From: Clostridiaceae bacterium
Lineage (GTDB): Bacteria; Bacillota; Clostridia; Lachnospirales; Lachnospiraceae
Direction of reading: 5' to 3'
Assembly (NCBI GenBank): GCA_902362865.1
Contig: CABIYE010000011.1
Span: 1 to 64,000 of the forward strand
Length of the DNA: 64,000 nucleotides
Below are positions 57,852 through 64,000 of this stretch, piece by piece. Numbering within the stretch: position 1 is the stretch's first letter; each line of letters begins with the position of its first letter. Below the pieces are notes generated by a model. The model was not told the DNA's origin. It was given only the letters and a program-made list of their open reading frames with translations, and did no database searches. Made by a program: the position numbers and the translations under genes.

Positions 57852-57880
57852 ATTCTAGCATGAAAAAAAACCCTTATCAA
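57852..57880 (-). promoter_or_regulatory. Promoter of the CapA-sortase-LCP run
   Basis: On the minus strand TTGATA (57875-57880) and TAGAAT (57852-57857), spacer 17 bases, between jetD and the CapA/Wzz gene. Confidence 0.65.
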
Positions 57881-57947
57881 CCACAAAAAGATTTTTTCCA
57901 TTAATTGTACAATTTCCGCCTGAAAGCGGTCTGTTTTTGTATAAAAT

Positions 57948-59273
57948 TTACTCATGTCCGACACTGTGCCTTTTTAGTGAGAGACACAGTTTCTCAATCA
58001 TCGCTTCCTGGTATGCCGCTTTCCTTTCTCTGCCGATTGCTTCTTTCATTTCCTGAAGCTCACTGATGCGGACACGTTCCAGCTTCTTCACCCTTCCAGC
58101 ATCCAGCCTTACTTCTGACAGATGTTTCTCATACCACGGCACGCAATAATTCCATAATTGCAGGCGTTCCTGATACCGTTCCTTCAGCCGCTGTGCAATC
58201 AAAAGCCCCTCCGGGTCAAAATCCCCGGCGTACCAAAACACCGTCTCCTCCGGGAATTTATCCATCAGGGCGAGAACCGCCAGCCTGAGCTGACCATTCC
58301 CACAAAGAAAAGTACCCTTAGGGAATTCACTAACCAGAACAGAAAACACCGTGGGATTTTCCACCACATAGACCATTCCGGCCTGCCCTTCTATCCTTTC
58401 AAGGTTCCCGATTGTCTGAAGCGTCAATTTCACCGGCTCCTGATTTTCCAAAAAGCCTTCCAATCCCATATGAACAGTCCCGTCCGCCCTGTACCCATGG
58501 ATTCCATAGGCAAGCACGTCATTTGACACCCCGTCTTTCAAAATCCCCGCTTCATAATAAACACTGTATTGATACTCTGCCCGGGAAACTTCCTTTGGCC
58601 TGCTCTTCCCAAAACGCTCTTTCAAATAAGCAGACAAAAGTTTCCCGCCCACACGGCCGTCATCAAAATAATGAGGATTGCCTGTAACCTTCGAGGCAAA
58701 TACTGCCAGAAATTCCGGCTTCTTCCTCTCTGACTTCTCGGGCAGGCATGTATCTGCCTTCATCACATATCCCAGGACATCTGAAAGCTTCTCCGGGCTT
58801 TCCCGATACAGCTGCATAATCAGCAGATAGCCCTCCTTCCGCTCTCTCAACACGCTCTCCAGCCAATCCTTCCCCTCTCCCTCCGGGTACCCGGAAAGCA
58901 GTTTGCCAAAGAAATCCTTCCTTTTTTCGCTTTGCTTCTGCCGTTCTTCTTTCTTTACTGTCAGCGGCTCTCCAAAATATGCTTCCAGAATTTCTTCCCA
59001 TGTTATCTCTGAAAACCTGCTGTCCTGCAGGCATTTTTCCATAGCTCCCGCAGAAATGGTGATACTCTTATTTTCAGCATAATCTTTCTGGAAAAAACCG
59101 CTCAGCTGATTCCTTTCCTCCCTGTCAAGGCCGGCAAGCACAATCGTGCCTCCCATATGCCCCAGGCTTCCGTATTTATCCCGCACCTTTCGAAACAACT
59201 TTTCATAAACAGGGCGGGCTTTAAAATATGCCACGCACTCTTCCAACACAGCGCTTTCATTCCTTTTATCCAT
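57948..59273 (-). CDS. jetD: Wadjet system protein JetD (Toprim-type plasmid nuclease)
   Basis: 441 residues. The C-terminal half is a Toprim-like fold (DUF2220/JetD): a catalytic Glu in VVENPTVFSVL and the Asp pair in TVFWYAGDFDPEGLLIAQRLKERY (about 355-378). The N-terminal part matches the DUF3322-type arm. JetD cuts small circular DNA held by the JetABC motor and so limits plasmids. It overlaps jetC by 8 bases, as usual for these operons, and is its last gene. Nothing suggests truncation. Confidence 0.9.
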   Translation of the reverse strand: MDKRNESAVLEECVAYFKARPVYEKLFRKVRDKYGSLGHMGGTIVLAGLDREERNQLSGFFQKDYAENKSITISAGAMEKCLQDSRFSEITWEEILEAYFGEPLTVKKEERQKQSEKRKDFFGKLLSGYPEGEGKDWLESVLRERKEGYLLIMQLYRESPEKLSDVLGYVMKADTCLPEKSERKKPEFLAVFASKVTGNPHYFDDGRVGGKLLSAYLKERFGKSRPKEVSRAEYQYSVYYEAGILKDGVSNDVLAYGIHGYRADGTVHMGLEGFLENQEPVKLTLQTIGNLERIEGQAGMVYVVENPTVFSVLVSEFPKGTFLCGNGQLRLAVLALMDKFPEETVFWYAGDFDPEGLLIAQRLKERYQERLQLWNYCVPWYEKHLSEVRLDAGRVKKLERVRISELQEMKEAIGRERKAAYQEAMIEKLCLSLKRHSVGHE

Positions 59274-62200
59274 GCTGCAAATCCTTCTCCGTTACCATGC
59301 TTTTTATTTTCCCATTCCATACATAACGGATGACCGTAACATACTTTATGTTCTCCGGGCGCAGCAATTGATGGATTGCCAATCCCGGCACCGTATCATA
59401 ATCTCCCCACAAGATCTGGGAATTAATCATGAAGTTAAAGTCAAATTCTACCATTAGCCGGAACATATCCCGGATATTCATCTCGTCTACCCCTGCAAAC
59501 GCTTCATCCAGTGAAATCAAGCGGGGCGCGTCTTTTCTGGCCCCCGCATATTTCGCTACAACTGCCGAAAAAAGCGGCACATACATAGCCATCGCCTTCT
59601 CACCGCCGCTGAAGGTAAAAAATACCCGGTCTGTCAATTCTTTCTTCTTCTCTCCGGTTTTCTGGCATTCCAACTGGAATTCAAACCACTGGCGGTAATC
59701 CAGCACTTCCCGCATCACTGCATGGAACGACTGCACATTGCCCGAATCATTCGACGCTTTCCGCGCTTCCTCTATCTTAGAGCGGAAATGTCTCGAAAGC
59801 TGCTCTGCTTCTTCCAGACGCATGATTTCCGTATCTTTCTGTAACAGTTCCACCAGTTCCCTGGTGTCCAGCTGCTCCTCCTTGTCTGCGCGCTTGTTCT
59901 TCCAACGAAGGCTTAAGGTAAGCCCGCTGGAAGTCTTCATGGACTCCATGAGGGTATTCATCTTTTCCACCCAGCGCTTGCTCGCCTGGATTTTCCCCCT
60001 GATTTTTTTACTGATTGTATTCGCCAGAATATCTTCAAACAGCTCTCTATCCTTATCACTCAGCAATCTTTGCTGAATCTGCGCATCTTCACGCATCCCG
60101 GCAATCAATTCTTTAAACTTCACAGGCACGCCCCGGTATTTGGCGCCAATGTCAATCCGCCGCATCCCTGTATCAAAAACGCCTGTCTCACTGTCCAGCT
60201 CTTCAAATAACGTATGCAGTGTAATCTGGTATTCCAGCAGATATCCGCGGTTCTGATGATACGCTCCCTGGAGATTCTCTAATATCTCGCTCTGCTTCTT
60301 ACTTCCGAACCTTCCGGCAAGCATACTGCACAGCTTCTTCGCCAGGATCTCCGCGTCATCCTCCCCGAATCGACTCTCCACATAGCCCAGCCGGTATTCC
60401 AGCTCAAAGGCACGCTCCAACCGCTCTTTCGTCTCTCTTGCCTTCCCGGCAGCAATCTCCGTCTCTGTCCGCTTCTCCAGAAGCTGCCCCTCCATAGACT
60501 TAAGCTCCGACTTACGCGTAACAGAAGCCTCAATCTCTGAAGGAAGCTTTTCCAGCCGCCCCACACAATACTCCAGCCGTTCCCGGATTTTTTCATAATC
60601 TGTCAGCGCAAGCTGGGCAAGAACGGATGCCAGGCTCTTTTCGGCCTCTCTTTCCTTCTGCGCCGTCCGATTGAAATCATAACGGATATCGTCCAGATCT
60701 TTATCAATTTCTTCCAGATAATTCTCCTGCACCCTGGAAAATGCAATCCCATTGGTATACTTGCCGTAAGTAATCTGAAGCCCTGTCAGCTCTTCTCTAT
60801 AAGCAGCCAGCGATTCCATGGCTTTCCGGAACACATCCAGCCTCGGCGTAAGGTAACATTTCCGGCATGCCTCCTGCACCTTCAGCCGCACTTCATCCAA
60901 CGCCCGGCGCTCCGTCTCAACAAGTTCCTTCTGCCTTTTAACCTTGCGTTCTATATCCTCCAGCACAGACTGTTTTCTTTCCAGCTCTTTTGCCGCCGTC
61001 TTAAGATCCTGCTCTTTAGGAAATGCTTTCCACTCTGCCTCCAGGGCTTCCTTCCGCCTCCGGATTCCTGCCAGCTCTTCTTCTGCCTGCCGTATTTCCG
61101 CCTCCAGCTTCCGGCACATTTCTTCCAATTCCTGTATTTTCTGCTGCTGATACCTCTCTCTTGCCAAAGTGCCAATAAAACAAGGCTGATAGGTGCCGGT
61201 GACGGTTCCTTCCACAATTCCCATACCATAATTTCCATTTTCATCAACCCAGGAACCTTCCGCACGCTCTTCTCCTTCACCGTTTTTCCATCCAATGGCT
61301 GTAAGAATCCTGGAAACCTGCTGATAAAGAAAGATATCGCCCTCTTCATTATCCACGTCCAGACAATCCATGATATTGTTCCGCACATGGGAGACATCGC
61401 CGAAAATGTAACGGTCACATACGCCATCCCCCATAGACAGCGCCTGTTCCCTGTATTCTTCCGGAATAATCAGCGCATCCAGAATTCCCATGTGAAGAAG
61501 CGCTTCTTCCAGATTGGCTTTCTGCGCTTCCGTCAGCCTCTTATCAAAATCAATCACCTTATAAAACTGCAGATAAGGGACTCCTTTTTCCTGCAGACGC
61601 CTGCGGTTTTCTTCCACCGCCTCACTTCTTTCCGGTTCCGGCTCTTTCTGGTTCTTCCATTGCTCCAGCTCTGCCAACGCCTCGCTGTACTCCGCCTTCT
61701 TCCCGTTCAGTTCCTGTCCGGCTTCCATAAGCGCCGCAGAAATCTCCTGGGTTTTCTCTTCAAATTCTCCATTCGCCAGCTCCCGCACCGACCAATAGTC
61801 CGTCTCCGTATCATACTGTTCAATTGCCCTTGCCATTTTCTGCAGGGTTCCCGCCGACAAATGCAGCTCTTTATTTCCCTTTTCCCACCGGTAAATATTC
61901 TCAATCGTCTCCTGCTTCGTCTCATGCAGAAGATTTTCATACTGTAAGACCTCCCGCTGCGCACGGTTCTTCTCTTCCTGATAGCCATCCAGTTCCTGCA
62001 AAAACCTGCTGTATCTCTCCTGGCAGGCTTTTTCCTCCTCCAGCGCCATTTTGCCAGATTCTACCCTCTGCATATAGGTACGCAAAAGCTCTATATGAGA
62101 AGCAAAAGAATAGGCGCCGCCCTTCGCGTCCGTCAGTTCTTTCCGCATGAAGGAAAAATCATCAAATGGGATCTCACCCAGTTCTTCTTCCATAACTTTC

Positions 62201-63369
62201 AAGCTTTCTTCAATGGATTGCCAGAGCAGCTCATTTTCCCGGGACTGTCCTTTAAGCTTCTGCTCTGTTTCCAGGAATCTCTCCCTTTTTTCTTCCTCCT
62301 GCCGCTTCTTTTCCTTTAAGGCTTCCTTCGTCCCTTCCAGCTCTCTGCGGATCTCCAGCTCCCTTTCCTTCAGCCTCGCCGCATCGCTGTCCGCAAGGGA
62401 CTCTCTCTCCTGCAGGCAAATCTTCTGCTCCTGCTTCAGTTCTGTATAGCGCTGTTCTTCCTGCTCCTTCTGCTCCCTGCACCGTGCCATCTCCTGTTCC
62501 AGCGATTCCGCTTTTTTCTGAAGCCCCCGGTAATCTTCCGCCGCTTTTACAAATAGCAGCGATTTATCATACAAGGTAATCTCATTATATTGATTGTATA
62601 CCTTTTCAATCTGCTCTGCCGCATGGATACTATCATACAGCGTATCCAGATTCGTCTTCAGGCTGTCCATATTCTCAATCGCTTCCGACATCGGACGCAA
62701 ATCATCCTCTGACAGAGTCTGCAGCGAACTGCTTAAGATTTCATTTATCACAGTAGGCTTAAAATCCTTAGAAAGCTTCGGCGTCCTGAGCTGAATCAAC
62801 AGATCCAAAAGCTCTTTATATTCTTCCATGGTCTCAAACCCAAACAAAAGCCTGTTCACACACTGAGCATACTCTCCCTGCGAATCCATCACCTGCCCGC
62901 CGTCGCCAATACGGTTGCGCAACTCCAACTTCGTACATGCAATCTTATTCTGGCCTTCCTTATAAAGGAAAAAATCCTTCCCCACTCTCCGCCCGTCCGT
63001 CAGGCAGAAATACCAGGATTCCAGCTTCTTGCTTTTCCTCGCCCTGATTCCAATCCCGAGCGTAAGAAATTCTTCGCTCTCCCTGCGTTTCAGCTCCATG
63101 TAAAGATAACCGGTGCGTTCCTGGCGCTCATCCCCTTCTTCCAACAGGTAATTCTCCATTTTTCTTGCCCTTGAGCCAAAAGGATCCAAGCGCTCCGGCC
63201 GCATATTTCCATCCAGAAGCAGTGGAATAAAACTCTGCATGGTAACGGACTTCCCGGAACCATTCGCCCCTCTCAGAAGCATCCTTCCATCTAGAAAATA
63301 GAATTCCTCCTCGTCATAGTACCAGAAATCCAAAAGCCCCACTCTGTATATCTGCCATTTACTATTCAT
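59266..63369 (-). CDS. jetC: Wadjet system SMC-like ATPase JetC
   Basis: 1367 residues from the ATG at 63369 (GGAGGACGAG upstream); an upstream in-frame ATG would extend 25 codons into jetB and is rejected. Walker A LRGANGSGKSVTMQSF lies near the N terminus (about 33-48). Two long coiled coils (about 290-560 and 760-1050) flank a hinge. The C-terminal head has the signature FTFSGGEKAMAMY and Walker B PRLISLDEAFAGVDE. It is the MksB-type motor that extrudes circular DNA. It overlaps jetB and jetD by 8 bases each. Confidence 0.93.
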   Translation of the reverse strand: MNSKWQIYRVGLLDFWYYDEEEFYFLDGRMLLRGANGSGKSVTMQSFIPLLLDGNMRPERLDPFGSRARKMENYLLEEGDERQERTGYLYMELKRRESEEFLTLGIGIRARKSKKLESWYFCLTDGRRVGKDFFLYKEGQNKIACTKLELRNRIGDGGQVMDSQGEYAQCVNRLLFGFETMEEYKELLDLLIQLRTPKLSKDFKPTVINEILSSSLQTLSEDDLRPMSEAIENMDSLKTNLDTLYDSIHAAEQIEKVYNQYNEITLYDKSLLFVKAAEDYRGLQKKAESLEQEMARCREQKEQEEQRYTELKQEQKICLQERESLADSDAARLKERELEIRRELEGTKEALKEKKRQEEEKRERFLETEQKLKGQSRENELLWQSIEESLKVMEEELGEIPFDDFSFMRKELTDAKGGAYSFASHIELLRTYMQRVESGKMALEEEKACQERYSRFLQELDGYQEEKNRAQREVLQYENLLHETKQETIENIYRWEKGNKELHLSAGTLQKMARAIEQYDTETDYWSVRELANGEFEEKTQEISAALMEAGQELNGKKAEYSEALAELEQWKNQKEPEPERSEAVEENRRRLQEKGVPYLQFYKVIDFDKRLTEAQKANLEEALLHMGILDALIIPEEYREQALSMGDGVCDRYIFGDVSHVRNNIMDCLDVDNEEGDIFLYQQVSRILTAIGWKNGEGEERAEGSWVDENGNYGMGIVEGTVTGTYQPCFIGTLARERYQQQKIQELEEMCRKLEAEIRQAEEELAGIRRRKEALEAEWKAFPKEQDLKTAAKELERKQSVLEDIERKVKRQKELVETERRALDEVRLKVQEACRKCYLTPRLDVFRKAMESLAAYREELTGLQITYGKYTNGIAFSRVQENYLEEIDKDLDDIRYDFNRTAQKEREAEKSLASVLAQLALTDYEKIRERLEYCVGRLEKLPSEIEASVTRKSELKSMEGQLLEKRTETEIAAGKARETKERLERAFELEYRLGYVESRFGEDDAEILAKKLCSMLAGRFGSKKQSEILENLQGAYHQNRGYLLEYQITLHTLFEELDSETGVFDTGMRRIDIGAKYRGVPVKFKELIAGMREDAQIQQRLLSDKDRELFEDILANTISKKIRGKIQASKRWVEKMNTLMESMKTSSGLTLSLRWKNKRADKEEQLDTRELVELLQKDTEIMRLEEAEQLSRHFRSKIEEARKASNDSGNVQSFHAVMREVLDYRQWFEFQLECQKTGEKKKELTDRVFFTFSGGEKAMAMYVPLFSAVVAKYAGARKDAPRLISLDEAFAGVDEMNIRDMFRLMVEFDFNFMINSQILWGDYDTVPGLAIHQLLRPENIKYVTVIRYVWNGKIKSMVTEKDLQHG

Positions 63370-63982
63370 CTCGTCCTCCGTTTTCCAGAAAATCTTTTGG
63401 ATACCGCCCGGCAATCTTCCCTGCAGCCGTGCTAATTCTGACATCCTGTCTGTCCTGCTCTATCAGCCCCAGTTCTGTCATATAGGCCTGCACCTCTCCA
63501 CAGAATTCTCCGGTGGTCATATCTCTGTAAGTCTTAATAAATCCCTTCCCATACCGTTCCTTACAGCTTTCCAGAATCTCCCGGAACTTCTCCCGCGGCA
63601 GCCGGATTTCTTCCTGTACGCCGGGTTCTATCCTTCCATCCCGTATCCATTCTCCGATAATTCCATGGATTAACATGACAATATCTGACAGCGTATTTTC
63701 TTCCGGAAAACATCTTCCCATCCTGCACTCATCTCCCAACACGAGAAATGCACTCGTTCTGTGCACATGAAGCTCACAATCCAGGTACTCTTCCAAATCT
63801 CCCTGAATCATATTGCGGTAATTACGCACATAGGCAAAATCCTCTTCCGTCTCCGCATTTTTATACATTCCCATCGTCATCAGAAGTCTCCGGTAAACCC
63901 GTTGCCTTCTTACAATCCCCCGGTCTTCATCCACATCAATCCACTCTTGCTTTTCAAAATCTTCCGGGCTGGAATACCCCAT
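63362..63982 (-). CDS. jetB: Wadjet system protein JetB (MksE-like), start at window edge uncertain
   Basis: At least 206 residues. The frame is open to the window edge (six more codons), so the ATG at 63982, which has only a weak AGGA in front, may be internal. The sequence is a winged-helix kleisin-partner type (RRQRVYRRLLMTMGMYKNAETE; NTLSDIVMLIHGIIGEWIRDG; GFIKTYRDMTTGEFCGEVQAYMTELGLIEQ). JetB links JetA (kleisin) to JetC heads. Position directly before jetC supports this. jetA should lie just beyond the right edge. Confidence 0.83.
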   Translation of the reverse strand: MGYSSPEDFEKQEWIDVDEDRGIVRRQRVYRRLLMTMGMYKNAETEEDFAYVRNYRNMIQGDLEEYLDCELHVHRTSAFLVLGDECRMGRCFPEENTLSDIVMLIHGIIGEWIRDGRIEPGVQEEIRLPREKFREILESCKERYGKGFIKTYRDMTTGEFCGEVQAYMTELGLIEQDRQDVRISTAAGKIAGRYPKDFLENGGRDE

Positions 63983-64000
63983 AATATCCTGGGTAAAATT

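Overview
The window looks like a chromosomal segment of a gut Lachnospiraceae-type Clostridium (Bacillota). Grounds: the gene order of the rpmG-secE-nusG-rplKAJL-rpoBC-rpsL-rpsG-fusA-tuf block, strong AGGAGG-type ribosome binding sites, TTGACA/TATAAT promoters with 17-base spacers, and families typical of that group (SLH-anchored surface proteins, PHP-type capsule phosphatases, class B sortase). Species cannot be fixed from the sequence alone. Nearly every gene is on the minus strand; the asparaginase gene is the clear exception.

Layout: 1-1.3 kb, the start of an exported protein and a LacI-type regulator with matching operators in front of both. 1.4-3.7 kb, a CstA-type transporter and a small partner gene. 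4.0-5.1 kb, L-asparaginase (plus strand). 5.1-32.8 kb, one long minus-strand surface locus. In order of transcription it holds: a PqqD-like peptide-recognition protein, a MalT/LuxR-type regulator, an Ig-like membrane protein, two Wzz/BY-kinase fusions, an ABC exporter, a CpsB phosphatase, an LCP ligase, a giant LamG/fibro-slime/SLH surface protein, a small Cys-containing peptide, an HPr-kinase-like protein, a membrane protein, a radical SAM/SPASM enzyme and a 2191-residue GH43/LamG/SLH surface glycosidase. 32.9-34.0 kb, an orphan HipA-like kinase. 34.2-53.0 kb, the translation/transcription core with L10 leader RNA and other leaders. 53.2-57.8 kb, a second capsule-control module (CapA/Wzz, class B sortase, LCP protein, an SPKTS-anchored protein, CpsB, CpsD). 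57.9-64 kb, jetB-jetC-jetD of a Wadjet anti-plasmid system, running off the right edge.

Most notable: the 5-33 kb locus combines every part expected of a ribosomally made, modified peptide system (precursor, PqqD-type recognition protein, HprK-like kinase, radical SAM enzyme, ABC exporter) with surface polysaccharide control and SLH-anchored glycan-binding proteins. Its regulator is split exactly at a run of eight G; nine would restore an 809-residue protein. That is the pattern of a slipped-strand phase switch. Three other single-base frameshifts, two in the giant SLH gene and one in the ABC exporter, fall in the same locus and none elsewhere in the window. A 164-bp folded element with terminal inverted repeats occurs twice, 47 kb apart and inverted, at 95% identity.
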